64,000 nt of DNA from Fidelibacterota bacterium UBA2986 (GTDB lineage: Bacteria; Fidelibacterota; Marinisomatia; Marinisomatales; AB-629-J13), in contig DEAI01000008.1 in the NCBI GenBank assembly GCA_002346675.1, positions 1 to 64,000 of the forward strand, written 5' to 3'. The notes beneath the pieces were generated by a model that saw only the letters and a list, made by a program, of their open reading frames with translations, ran no database searches and had not been told where the DNA came from. Below are positions 44,289 through 53,266 of this stretch, piece by piece. The position numbers and the translations under genes were made by a program. How positions within the stretch are numbered: position 1 is the stretch's first letter; every line of letters starts with the position of its first letter.

Positions 44289-46193
44289 ATGAGTAATTCA
44301 CAAACACCCAGATACATCATTATTGGTTTAGTGTTTATTTGGGCACTTTATTCTATTTGGCCTTCAATAAAGTTTCAAACTCTCTCTGAGGAAGAAAAAG
44401 AAACTTTGAGAGAAGAAGGAAAAATGGAACTTATTGAGGATAAGGTGATTCGTCAAGGATTAGACCTAAAGGGAGGAATGTATATTGTCCTAGAGGTAGA
44501 TCTGCCTGCATTGGTATCTAACTTAGCAGTGAATACTGATAAATCATTCGAAAAAATCATTGAGGAATTATCTGTATTTGCGAACACACCAGATGCTAAC
44601 TTTTTTGATCTATTTAGAAAAGCTGTTACAAAACATAATTTAAGATTGTCTCGATATTACCATGAATATGGTTCAAATATTGATGATATCATTTCACGAT
44701 TAAGTGATGAATCGGATGACGCTATCAATAGGGTACTTGAAATCTTAAGAAATAGAGTGGATCAATTTGGTGTTTCTGAGCCTACCATACAAAAACAAGG
44801 AAGTAATAGAATAATAGTTGAGTTAGCAGGGATACAAGATTCACAGAGAGCTAGGTCATTACTCCAAAGTACAGCTTTACTTGAATTTTATCTATTAAAA
44901 AATGGGGAGCTGACCAATTCACTTAACCTGAAAATTGATAAATTGATGAAGGGAAGGGACGAGATAAAAGATTTAGTTAGAGAAGAAGTCAGAGATACCT
45001 CTAATATAAACCAGGAATCAATTGTAAGTGATGATAAAACTATCCCGGTAAGTGAACTTTTTGGTGAGGAGGGATCAGAGAATGATACATCATCTGCTGT
45101 TGTAGATCAAAGATTGTTTGAAGAGCGCCCATTTTCATCTCTGCTGAGAAACCTTGGAGGGGACATAGGTGTTCCTGAAAAAAATATATATGCATTGAAA
45201 AAAATTATATCATTACCAGATGTAAAATCATTACTAGAATCAGGAAATGGGCAACTGGTATTTGGAAATGAAACTGAAACTTTTACCAATGTAGATGGGG
45301 CCGAAGAAAAAATAGTTCCACTCTATCATCTTGAAAGTGCTCCAGAGCTGACTGGCGGAGTCATTGAAGAGGCAAGAGAACAAATTGGTAGCCAAGCTGG
45401 CACATCTGCGGGTCAGCCAGTAGTGCTATTGGATATGAATAATGATGGAGCAAAACAGTGGAGTAGGATTACAGGTGCAAATATTGGTAGGAGAGTTGCT
45501 ATAGTTTTGGATAATAAAGTTCATATGGCACCTTTTATTCGAGAAAAAATCATAGATGGCGGGACGCAGATAGAGGGATTTGAAGATATGAATGAAGCCA
45601 AAGATATTGCCATTGTTCTAAGAGCAGGAGCTCTTCCGGTACCAGTCAATATTATTGAGGAACGAATTGTTGGACCATCTTTGGGGTCAGATTCCGTTAG
45701 ACAAGGCACTCGCTCAGTAATTGTAGGATTGATTCTTGTCCTTGTTTTTATGCTTATTTACTATCGCGCTGCAGGTTCAATTGCTGATCTTGCATTAGTA
45801 TGGAATCTGCTTCTGGTTTTGGCAGTCTTGGCATCGCTAAAAGCTACATTAACTCTTCCTGGAATAGCTGCACTAATTTTGACTGTGGGTATGTCTATTG
45901 ATGCAAACGTCATTATCTTTGAAAGAATAAGAGAAGAATTAAGAAAAGGTAAAACAGCAAAAACTGCCATTGGTGCAGGTTATAGTAGAGCTCTTACTGC
46001 AATTATTGATGCAAATATAACCACTGTTATTGCGGCTCTTGTTTTATTTCAATTTGGAACTGGTCCTGTGAAAGGATTCGCAACCGTTCTTTTTTGGGGG
46101 ATTTTAATCAGCATGTTCACCGCCATTTTTGTCACACGAACTATATTTAACTCCCTGACTAAGGGACGGAAATTAAAATCACTCAGTATATGA
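44289..46193 (+). CDS. secD: Protein translocase subunit SecD
   Basis: The product is 634 residues. One N-terminal helix (YIIIGLVFIWALYSIWPS) is followed by a large periplasmic P1 region starting RQGLDLKGGMYIVLEVDLPA, with LRNRVDQFGVSEPTIQKQG and LLDMNNDGAKQWSRITGANI. The C-terminal five-helix RND part has AGALPVPVNIIEERIVGPSL and GMSIDANVIIFERIREELRK. SecD uses the proton gradient to pull exported proteins. It overlaps secF by 4 bp. Confidence 0.96.
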   Translation: MSNSQTPRYIIIGLVFIWALYSIWPSIKFQTLSEEEKETLREEGKMELIEDKVIRQGLDLKGGMYIVLEVDLPALVSNLAVNTDKSFEKIIEELSVFANTPDANFFDLFRKAVTKHNLRLSRYYHEYGSNIDDIISRLSDESDDAINRVLEILRNRVDQFGVSEPTIQKQGSNRIIVELAGIQDSQRARSLLQSTALLEFYLLKNGELTNSLNLKIDKLMKGRDEIKDLVREEVRDTSNINQESIVSDDKTIPVSELFGEEGSENDTSSAVVDQRLFEERPFSSLLRNLGGDIGVPEKNIYALKKIISLPDVKSLLESGNGQLVFGNETETFTNVDGAEEKIVPLYHLESAPELTGGVIEEAREQIGSQAGTSAGQPVVLLDMNNDGAKQWSRITGANIGRRVAIVLDNKVHMAPFIREKIIDGGTQIEGFEDMNEAKDIAIVLRAGALPVPVNIIEERIVGPSLGSDSVRQGTRSVIVGLILVLVFMLIYYRAAGSIADLALVWNLLLVLAVLASLKATLTLPGIAALILTVGMSIDANVIIFERIREELRKGKTAKTAIGAGYSRALTAIIDANITTVIAALVLFQFGTGPVKGFATVLFWGILISMFTAIFVTRTIFNSLTKGRKLKSLSI

Positions 46194-47122
46194 GAATTAT
46201 AAAAGAAACTCACATAAAATTTATGAGTCATACAAGGTCAACTACAATTTTGTCGCTGTTGATAATATGTGTAGGCCTGGTTTCACTTATGGTAAATAAA
46301 GGACCAAAGTTAAGCATTGATTTTCAAGGAGGTACATTGATAGCAGTGCAGTTTACCAAACCAATGGAAATAACACAGATTCGTACTGCTCTCCAGACTG
46401 TTACAGTGGAAGGTGAAAGTTTTGATTTAAGTAAAGAGGAAATGAAACATTTTGGAGAAAACACTAACGTGGCAATCCGCCTTTCTCCTAAAGAAAGTAA
46501 AGGAAACCAGTTTACTCAAACTGTTATCAAGCATCTCACTAACTCCTTTCCCAATTCTATACCACAGGAATCTAAAGATTTTATTTTAACAATAGAAAAA
46601 GTTGGGCCAAAAATAGGAGCAGAATTAAGCGGAAAAGCTGTCATGGCAATTGTATCTGCACTAATTTTGATTTTACTTTATATTTCTGTCCGATTTGAAT
46701 TTAATTTTGCACTTGGTGCTATTGCAGCATTAACACACGATGTACTGATAACTCTTGGAATTTTCTCTGTATTAGGATATGAAATATCTCTACCTATAAT
46801 CGCAGCTTTTTTAACAATTGTAGGTTATTCTTTAAATGATACTATCATCATTTTTGATAGGATAAGAGAGAATATTAAATCAAACAAACGAGCTCCATAT
46901 ATTGATACGGTTGATAAATCTATCAATCAATCCCTCAGCCGCACTCTTGTTACCTCTCTTACTACATTTATAGTTGTATTTATTCTTTGGGCATTTGGTG
47001 GCCAGGTTATCCATGGTTTTGCCTTTGCTATGATGGTAGGCGTCATTGTTGGGACCTATTCAAGTATCTATGTCGCCAGTCCGTGTGTTGTTTATCTGAA
47101 TAAGGGAAAACAGAACAAATAA
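46190..47122 (+). CDS. secF: Protein translocase subunit SecF
   Basis: The product is 310 residues. LSIDFQGGTLIAVQF opens the periplasmic part after the first helix. The membrane core has VRFEFNFALGAIAALTHDVL, FLTIVGYSLNDTIIIFDRIR, and INQSLSRTLVTSLTTF. It forms the SecDF complex with the overlapping upstream gene. It is separate, not fused, as in most Gram-negative bacteria. Confidence 0.96.
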   Translation: MRIIKETHIKFMSHTRSTTILSLLIICVGLVSLMVNKGPKLSIDFQGGTLIAVQFTKPMEITQIRTALQTVTVEGESFDLSKEEMKHFGENTNVAIRLSPKESKGNQFTQTVIKHLTNSFPNSIPQESKDFILTIEKVGPKIGAELSGKAVMAIVSALILILLYISVRFEFNFALGAIAALTHDVLITLGIFSVLGYEISLPIIAAFLTIVGYSLNDTIIIFDRIRENIKSNKRAPYIDTVDKSINQSLSRTLVTSLTTFIVVFILWAFGGQVIHGFAFAMMVGVIVGTYSSIYVASPCVVYLNKGKQNK

Positions 47123-47131
47123 ATTTCCTAA

Positions 47132-47150
47132 GACATCTGGCATAGATGTC
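47132..47150 (+). other. Small hairpin after secF
   Basis: GACATCT and AGATGTC are perfect 7-bp arms with loop GGCAT, 10 bp after the secF stop. No T-run follows, so it is not a standard intrinsic terminator. It may be a stabilising 3' structure for the secDF message. Confidence 0.4.
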
Positions 47151-47244
47151 ACCTATACTTCTATTAAGTTATCAGAAAACTATCTCACCTATAGTTAATG
47201 GAATGAATTAGTTGTGATACCTAAATTAAAACCTGCTTTTAGGT

Positions 47245-47772
47245 ATGAGCATAAACAATAGAAAAGAAATATTTTATTCTGAAACAGATTCTCCTTTTGG
47301 TCTGCTTGCTTTGGCACATACATCAAAAGGAATTTGCTCTGTTTTATTCTCTGAAGAAAAACCATTCAGTGATTCTCTATTGAAAAAATTTCCAAATTCT
47401 AAATTGCGAAAGGAAAATTCCGATTCTTCTGGTTGTGAAAGACAACTAAAAGAATATTTTCGTAGCGATAGAATTGACTTTGAATTAAATCTGGATTTGA
47501 ATCTACCTTTGTTTTACAGAAAAACTCTAAATACAGTTATGACTATTCCCTACGGGGAGACAGCCTCTTATAAGGAAATTGCTATTAAATCAGGAAATCT
47601 TACTGGAGCTCGGGCTGTTGGAAACGCAAATGCACAAAATCCAATCCCTATAATAATTCCTTGCCACAGAGTGATTAAACATAACGGAAGCATTGGTGGT
47701 TACGGCGGAAAAATAGAACGAAAAGTTTTTCTTTTGGAACATGAAAAACAAAATCAAAATTTATTAAATTAA
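47245..47772 (+). CDS. ogt: Methylated-DNA-protein cysteine methyltransferase
   Basis: The product is 175 residues. The acceptor motif IPCHRVIKHNGSIGGYGG is complete, with the helix-turn-helix IPYGETASYKEIAIKSG and GARAVGNANAQNPIPII. The protein takes alkyl groups from O6-alkylguanine onto its cysteine, once per molecule. It could be named ogt or ada-C; it has no Ada N-terminal zinc domain. It is the first of a rightward group with DUF502, the FakA-FakB fusion and plsY. Confidence 0.95.
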   Translation: MSINNRKEIFYSETDSPFGLLALAHTSKGICSVLFSEEKPFSDSLLKKFPNSKLRKENSDSSGCERQLKEYFRSDRIDFELNLDLNLPLFYRKTLNTVMTIPYGETASYKEIAIKSGNLTGARAVGNANAQNPIPIIIPCHRVIKHNGSIGGYGGKIERKVFLLEHEKQNQNLLN

Positions 47773-47776
47773 TTTT

Positions 47777-48361
47777 ATGATTTCCCATTTTAGAAGAATC
47801 ATATTAACTGGATTGTTCACTATAGCTCCGGTTGCTCTTACTTTTTATTTTCTAAAAGTAATTTTTGTATTTTTAGATAATCTTAGCTCTCCCATCTTTA
47901 AAAGAATGGAAATCTATATTCCAGGGTTGGGGATTCTATTAACCTTACTTTTGGTTTATTTTTTAGGATTATTTGTTACGAATATTTTAGGGAAAAAAAT
48001 TTTAAACTGGTTAGAAACTCTTTTTAAAAATATTCCCTTAGTAAATACAATTTACACTACAATAAAACAGATCACTCAGGCCTTTTCGGGGACTACTGGA
48101 AAAAATTTTCAGAGTGTAGTATACATTCAATATCCAAGAGAAAATTTGTGGACGTTAGCCTTTGTGACAGGAGACTCAGAAAACGAAAATAGCGTTGAAT
48201 TTTATCATTTGTTTGTTCCAACAACACCTAATCCAACTTCTGGAGTTTTCATAATGCTTCCTAAATCAGATGCTATAGAAACAAATTTAAATGTTGAAGA
48301 AGCTTTGAAAAGTGTAATTTCAGGAGGAATGTTGGCTCCTAAAACACATAAGCTAAAATAA
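47777..48361 (+). CDS. DUF502 family membrane protein
   Basis: The product is 194 residues. It matches DUF502: ILTGLFTIAPVALTFYFLKV, IPGLGILLTLLLVYFLGLFV, LFKNIPLVNTIYTTIKQITQ, and FVPTTPNPTSGVFIML. There are two transmembrane helices followed by a soluble domain. The family is widespread and its function is not established. It lies 4 bp after ogt. Confidence 0.9.
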   Translation: MISHFRRIILTGLFTIAPVALTFYFLKVIFVFLDNLSSPIFKRMEIYIPGLGILLTLLLVYFLGLFVTNILGKKILNWLETLFKNIPLVNTIYTTIKQITQAFSGTTGKNFQSVVYIQYPRENLWTLAFVTGDSENENSVEFYHLFVPTTPNPTSGVFIMLPKSDAIETNLNVEEALKSVISGGMLAPKTHKLK

Positions 48362-48372
48362 GGAAATTAATC

Positions 48373-50151
48373 TTGGGATTACATTACATTGATGGAGAAA
48401 GATTTCACCGCACCTTATCCGCTGGAGTAAGGAGACTTTTATCCAGACAGGATTATTTGAATAAAATTAATGTTTTTCCGGTTCCAGACAGCGATACAGG
48501 AACCAATATGGGTTTCACATTATCTTCAATTGAAAACAGTTATAAATCTCGTAAAAATGCTTCTATATCTCATACTGCTGAAGAAATAGCAGAATTAACC
48601 ATAAATAATGCTAGGGGAAATTCAGGAGCAATCCTAGCTCAGTTTTTTGCAGGATTTGCGGAAGGGGTAAAAAACAAAACTAAAATTTCAGTTATAGAGT
48701 TCGCTGAAGCTCTTAATCTAGCAAAAGAATTTTCATATGATGCACTTATGAATCCCAAAGAAGGAACTATTTTAACTATAATCACTGATTGGGTAAACAC
48801 AATTCATAAAATGAGCGCTACAGTTCCTGATTTTAAAAAAATTTTAAACCTTGGATTAAGTGAATCTTTAAAATCTTTAAGAGCAACAACAAACAAGCTG
48901 GACGTTCTTTCCAAAGCAGGTGTCGTTGATGCTGGCGCACAGGGATTTGTAGATATTCTTGAAGGAATCAATAAATTTATCAAAAGTGGAACTGTTGAAG
49001 AAAAAATTGTTGAAATAAAAAATCCACCAACAAATATAGAATCTATTTCATTTAATGAAAAATATAGATTTTGTACTGAATGTCTTATACAGGGAAATGA
49101 ACTTAACCGCTCAAGATTAAAAAATCGGCTTAATGATATCGGAGATTCAATCGTTGTAGCTGGAACCGCATCAAAATTAAAAGTACATATACATACAGAC
49201 CACCCCAAAAAAGTAATTAATCTGTGTCAAGAATTAGGAACAGTTTCCGATGAAAAAGCTGATGATATGTTACGTCAACAACATGATGCTCATGGGATTC
49301 ATGAAGATATTGCTGTTTTAGTAGATTCTGGTTGTGATCTTTCTGAAAAAAATCTGCGAGAGTTTAATATCCATATGATCCCCGTAAGATTAAATTTTGG
49401 AAATGAACATTTTGTGGATAAGGTTACTATAACTTCCAGTGAGTTCTGGGAAAAATTGGATTCCAACCCCCATCATCCTCAGACCTCTCAACCTACACCA
49501 GGGGATTTTTTACGTCAATATCAATTATTATCTAGCCATTACAAACAAGCTATTTCCCTTCATATCCCTGCGAATCTTAGTGGAACATTTCAGTCTGCAA
49601 CACTAGCTGCTCAAAAAATGGATGATATGCCAATTTCTATATTAGATTCGAGAAATGGATCCATCGGAATTGGATTAATTGCTATCAGAATTGCCGAGGC
49701 GGTCAAAGCAGGGAAATCAATTGAGGAAATTCTAATTATTGCAAATCATGCCATAAAAAATACGTCTCTCTACCTTGGATTGAAAACTCTTGAATATGGT
49801 GTACGCGGAGGTAGAGTTCCAAATTCCGTTAAAAAAATTGCTGATCTTTTAAGAATAAATCCAGTTTTATCTTTTACACCAAGAGGGATAAAGTCAGTGG
49901 GTAAAACATTCGGTAGAAAAAATATCATCAAAAAATTTAAACATTATGTTGAAAAATCTACCAACTTTGAACAGCCATTGAGAATTGGTATCTCGCATGC
50001 AAACTGTGAGGAGATTGCTCTGGAATATAAAGAAGAGTTTTCAAAAAGAATTGGCAAAAACAATGTGTTTATATCAGAAATTGGTCCAGCATTAGGAGCT
50101 CATTCAGGCCCTGGTGGGATGGTCATTGCAACACAGATTCAAGGTGATTAA
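48373..50151 (+). CDS. FakA-FakB-like fusion: DhaL/DAK2 kinase domain plus DegV fatty-acid-binding domain
   Basis: The start is TTG with an AAGGA Shine-Dalgarno 8 nt upstream; the product is 592 residues. Residues 1-200 are a DhaL-type kinase domain (NVFPVPDSDTGTNMGF, NNARGNSGAILAQFFAGFAE, GVVDAGAQGFVDILEG). Residues about 229-300 match the FakA middle domain (RFCTECLIQGN, HIHTDHPKKVI). Residues about 312-592 are DegV/FakB (AVLVDSGCDL, TSQPTPGDFL, PANLSGTFQSATLAA, GVRGGRVP). FakA phosphorylates fatty acid held by FakB; here both are one chain. The next gene plsY uses acyl-phosphate. Confidence 0.9.
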   Translation: MGLHYIDGERFHRTLSAGVRRLLSRQDYLNKINVFPVPDSDTGTNMGFTLSSIENSYKSRKNASISHTAEEIAELTINNARGNSGAILAQFFAGFAEGVKNKTKISVIEFAEALNLAKEFSYDALMNPKEGTILTIITDWVNTIHKMSATVPDFKKILNLGLSESLKSLRATTNKLDVLSKAGVVDAGAQGFVDILEGINKFIKSGTVEEKIVEIKNPPTNIESISFNEKYRFCTECLIQGNELNRSRLKNRLNDIGDSIVVAGTASKLKVHIHTDHPKKVINLCQELGTVSDEKADDMLRQQHDAHGIHEDIAVLVDSGCDLSEKNLREFNIHMIPVRLNFGNEHFVDKVTITSSEFWEKLDSNPHHPQTSQPTPGDFLRQYQLLSSHYKQAISLHIPANLSGTFQSATLAAQKMDDMPISILDSRNGSIGIGLIAIRIAEAVKAGKSIEEILIIANHAIKNTSLYLGLKTLEYGVRGGRVPNSVKKIADLLRINPVLSFTPRGIKSVGKTFGRKNIIKKFKHYVEKSTNFEQPLRIGISHANCEEIALEYKEEFSKRIGKNNVFISEIGPALGAHSGPGGMVIATQIQGD

Positions 50152-50155
50152 TTAA

Positions 50156-50821
50156 ATGTTAAGTCCATGGTTCAATGTAATTTTTCTATTATTTATAAGT
50201 TATATTACCGGTTCCACTCCTACTAGTATCATTGTTGGGAAAGTATCATCAGGGATTGATATTCGGGAACATGGTAGCGGAAATGCAGGAGGGACAAACG
50301 TTTTTCGTGTTTTGGGATGGAAGCCTGCTCTAATTGTTGTTATTGTCGATGTTTTCAAAGGATGGTTACCTGCTGCGGTTTATGCAAAAATTAGTTTATC
50401 TAGTGTCCCCATAGATGATTTAGGGATACTCCAAATATTATGTGGGTTTTTTGCAGTATTAGGACATACTTATCCAATGTTTGCAGGATTTAAAGGTGGT
50501 AAAGGAGTAGGGACATTAGGGGGGATGTTGATTGCTCTTTTTCCTATTGCAATTCCCCTATGTCTGCTTGTGTTTATAATTGTTTTGGTTTTAACCGGCT
50601 ATGTATCAGTTGGCTCAATTTTAGCTTCCTCCACCTTGCCAATATTTCTATTCCTTATACCAGTTGTCACGACATTCTCATCTCCGTCACTTTCTTTACT
50701 GATCTTTTCTTTGTTCGTACCATGGTTTGTGATTTATACTCACAGGAGCAATATTGTCCGATTGCGCAATGGAAATGAGAACCAATTTAAAAAAGCTATG
50801 ATTTTCCGACGAAACACTTAG
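50156..50821 (+). CDS. plsY: Acyl-phosphate:glycerol-3-phosphate acyltransferase
   Basis: The product is 221 residues with about six transmembrane helices. Three PlsY motifs are seen: GSTPTSIIVGKVSSGIDIRE with HGSGNAGGTNVFRVLGW, GHTYPMFAGFKGGKGVGTLG, and GYVSVGSILAS. It moves an acyl group from acyl-phosphate to glycerol-3-phosphate, making lysophosphatidic acid. It starts 4 bp after the FakA-FakB fusion, which would supply the acyl-phosphate. It converges on the Omp85-like gene, with stops 2 bp apart. Confidence 0.95.
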   Translation: MLSPWFNVIFLLFISYITGSTPTSIIVGKVSSGIDIREHGSGNAGGTNVFRVLGWKPALIVVIVDVFKGWLPAAVYAKISLSSVPIDDLGILQILCGFFAVLGHTYPMFAGFKGGKGVGTLGGMLIALFPIAIPLCLLVFIIVLVLTGYVSVGSILASSTLPIFLFLIPVVTTFSSPSLSLLIFSLFVPWFVIYTHRSNIVRLRNGNENQFKKAMIFRRNT

Positions 50822-50822
50822 T

Positions 50823-52097
50823 TTAATTACCTGAGGTCGGATGGACGAAGTAAGAACCTGATGGATTAAATCCAAAATCAATTCCAATAACACCTATACC
50901 TGATGTAAAGAATCGAAAACCGAATCCAAGTCCAGTTACACCATTTTCAAAATTAAAAGAATTTATTTCTTTAAAAGCCAAACCAAAGTCAAAAAAATAA
51001 ACAGCATCAATCCCTATTTCTATTCCTCCAAAATCTTTCTTTGGAAACAGTGTATGTTGGATCTGGAAACTCTGATAGAGGGCATGAACCCCTTCTATGT
51101 TAACTGAAATGGATTCTGGATTTTGCCATGGAATTGGAGAATATCCTCTTACATAATCTTCTCCTCCAATGTACACAAAGGAGAACGGAGGTACTTCTTG
51201 ATGATTTTGAATAAATAATTCAGATTTCGTTGAGAAAACTGGATCTCCATATGTACTATATAATTTTATATAACGAGCATACTTAATCTTGTATTGATGA
51301 TATCCCTTTGTTTTATACAATCCAAATCGAGGTAAAATATTGAAAACAAAATGTTGCCCTTTTGTTGGATCAATATATACATCGCGGGTATCAAGTTGAT
51401 AATTGAATTCAGCATAGAAATATTGATAATTAGAAAAAAAATCATTTAAAATCCAGCGACCGTACTGTTTAACATCTGTTGTGTCCAATGTTATAGATTC
51501 AGCTCCTAATTTTAAATCAAATTTATGGTTAGCACTTTTGTAAAATCCTGTTCCTACAAATCCCCCCTTTTCTCTGTAATTGTATGCATAAACCATACCA
51601 TCTGTATGATAGTCATACAGCCCTAATTTCAAAGATACATGATTACCTCTAATCCAAGGATCTATAAAATTTAAAAACCAGGTTTGGTCTTCTCCAAAAA
51701 GGATACCAAAAGTCAGTTTTTCATTTAATCCTCTAAAATTGAGATCTGTCATTCCGCCACCGTAAGAAAACCCCTTTCCTTCATCATAATCAACCATTGG
51801 AAATGGTATAATTCGAAATGTTTCTACAACGGTTATAGTATAGATAGAGTCTATTGCTGATATATTAACAGTTGAAAATATTCCAAGATTGTAAATCCTG
51901 TTTCTATCAGTTTCCATTATGATTGAATCAATTTCGCCTGGAACAGGATGTTGAATTTCTCTTAAAATGATTTTGGCTTTAGTATGGTTATTTCCAATAA
52001 TTTTAATTGAATGAATAGAATCAGATTTTAAAGATCCGATTAAAATTAAGAATATAAAAAAAAGAAGATTGTTAATCTGTTGAGTATTATTATTCAA
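50823..52097 (-). CDS. Omp85-type outer-membrane barrel protein with one POTRA domain
   Basis: The product is 424 residues. An N-terminal hydrophobic segment (LLFFIFLILIGSLKS) is the signal. Residues about 27-95 are one POTRA-like domain (IHSIKIIGNNHTKAKIILRE, IYNLGIFSTVNISAID). The rest is a barrel with FVYIGGEDYVRGYSPIPW, the conserved region of Omp85 loop 6 type, and a terminal strand FGFNPSGSYFV. At 424 residues it is much shorter than BamA (about 800). It may be a TamA- or BamA-like insertase or a surface-antigen exporter; which one cannot be decided. Confidence 0.82.
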   Translation of the reverse strand: MNNNTQQINNLLFFIFLILIGSLKSDSIHSIKIIGNNHTKAKIILREIQHPVPGEIDSIIMETDRNRIYNLGIFSTVNISAIDSIYTITVVETFRIIPFPMVDYDEGKGFSYGGGMTDLNFRGLNEKLTFGILFGEDQTWFLNFIDPWIRGNHVSLKLGLYDYHTDGMVYAYNYREKGGFVGTGFYKSANHKFDLKLGAESITLDTTDVKQYGRWILNDFFSNYQYFYAEFNYQLDTRDVYIDPTKGQHFVFNILPRFGLYKTKGYHQYKIKYARYIKLYSTYGDPVFSTKSELFIQNHQEVPPFSFVYIGGEDYVRGYSPIPWQNPESISVNIEGVHALYQSFQIQHTLFPKKDFGGIEIGIDAVYFFDFGLAFKEINSFNFENGVTGLGFGFRFFTSGIGVIGIDFGFNPSGSYFVHPTSGN

Positions 52098-52114
52098 TTT
52101 AAGATATTTTCTGT

Positions 52115-52146
52115 AAAAAAAAAGGCCTTCATAAGAAGACCTTTTT
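52115..52146 (-). terminator. Intrinsic terminator after the tandem-repeat protein gene
   Basis: On the minus strand AAAGGTCTTC pairs with GAAGGCCTTT (one T-G wobble; loop TTAT) and runs into nine T. It lies between the 75-residue protein gene and the Omp85-like gene. Confidence 0.88.
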
Positions 52147-52163
52147 AATTCACTGTGGAAAGT

Positions 52164-52391
52164 TTACTTCCTTCCTCTAGCCATTGGTGATCTGGAAACA
52201 TCTCCGTTTTTATCAATAAAATATAGATATCCTGATTCACGTTGAACACCAGCACTCGCTACCTGCTCAGCATTTCCACCGCCTTTTTTGCCCCTGGACA
52301 TTTTGGAACGCCATACATTACCATCTTTACCCAGATAGTATAGATATCCTTTTTCCTTTGAAACGCCAGTAGACTTAACAACTTCTGCCAT
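52164..52391 (-). CDS. Small duplicated-motif protein (two GYLY...G.V.RS..RG units)
   Basis: The product is 75 residues. Two copies of one unit are clear: KGYLYYLGKDGNVWRSKMSR (about 14-33) and SGYLYFIDKNGDVSRSPMAR (about 53-72), each ending in Arg-Gly-(Lys/Arg)-Lys. The protein is basic and has no signal or membrane segment. I recall similar short proteins in other bacteria without known function. The gene is alone, with a strong AAGGAG Shine-Dalgarno, its own promoter-like region with a palindrome, and its own terminator, so it is probably well expressed. Confidence 0.82.
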   Translation of the reverse strand: MAEVVKSTGVSKEKGYLYYLGKDGNVWRSKMSRGKKGGGNAEQVASAGVQRESGYLYFIDKNGDVSRSPMARGRK

Positions 52392-52714
52392 AATTACTCC
52401 TTGATTAAAGGTTATTAAAATGTTTTTATTGAAGGAACTTCATTGAACGAGTGTACATTATGATACAGATATGTGTCAAGTGTTTTCTCGTCGAGAAACT
52501 AAAAATAGATTCGATTATAATCTCACCAAATCATATACCATATTAATGCATTTCAAATTTACTATTCTTAATATAGAAATGTAAATATAAATAAGGTTAA
52601 TTCTATTTGAATCTGGGATTACATTTTATGCAAAAATTTTGGTAATTTTGTATTTATTGAGCACTCTGTTCATAATGGATATTTAATCTCAAGGAAAACT
52701 TATAAGATAAATTT
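52392..52714. promoter_or_regulatory. Divergent intergenic region with promoter and palindrome
   Basis: About 320 bp contain no gene. For the leftward gene, TTGACA (52479-52474) and TACACT (52455-52450) are 18 bp apart, followed by a 5' untranslated stretch of about 50 nt and AAGGAG (52402-52397). Just upstream of the -35 lies the near-perfect palindrome TTTCTCG-T-CGAGAAA (52484-52498), a candidate operator. For the rightward membrane gene no clear promoter was recognised. Confidence 0.45.
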
Positions 52715-53266
52715 ATGGCAAACTATCATTTACAGGCATTATTACAAATATTGGATGGGGAACAACAAATTATTCAGCGAACTGACCAGAAGGCACTAAC
52801 TCTATTATCAATATTAGGGGTATTTATGGTGTTTTTTGTTATTCATTTTCCTAAGCTACAAATGAATGGGATTACCTTTACTCTAATGATGATTTATTTT
52901 ACTGCTGCGATTGGTACCATGTATAACTTGGTGAGAGTAATTATTCCTAGGTTTCGCATAAAATCATTGAAAGGTTTTAATAAAGAAGAAGCTAAACAAC
53001 TAAGTCCTACTTTTTTTTCTGGGATCAGTCATTTCAGCTCTCCAGAAGAATATTCTGATTATCTAAAGTCTAAGTCAAATGATGAAGAAGAATTATACTC
53101 AATGTTTGCCGAACAGGTATTTTCTTTAGGAAAAATAAATCAAGCCAAAAATAATTATATTCGTCGATCTACATTCTTTTTTATAACAGCATTGACAAGT
53201 GAATTACTAATCATAATGTTTATGGCTTACTCTAGAGCATTACCATATATTTTTCCGGAAATATGA
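52715..53266 (+). CDS. Pycsar-effector-like (DUF5706-type) two-plus-one TM protein
   Basis: The product is 183 residues. An N-terminal helix (LLQILDGEQQIIQRTDQKAL) leads into two adjacent transmembrane helices (about 28-70). A soluble part follows with FFSGISHFSSPEEYSDYLKS and LYSMFAEQVFSLGKINQAKN, then a third transmembrane helix near the C-terminus. This order, with the DQKA helix, the F-x-G-I motif and the E-Q-V-x-x-L helix, matches the membrane effector domain found in Pycsar and related defence systems. No nucleotide cyclase lies beside it. Its stop overlaps the start of the collagen-like lipoprotein gene. Confidence 0.65.
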   Translation: MANYHLQALLQILDGEQQIIQRTDQKALTLLSILGVFMVFFVIHFPKLQMNGITFTLMMIYFTAAIGTMYNLVRVIIPRFRIKSLKGFNKEEAKQLSPTFFSGISHFSSPEEYSDYLKSKSNDEEELYSMFAEQVFSLGKINQAKNNYIRRSTFFFITALTSELLIIMFMAYSRALPYIFPEI

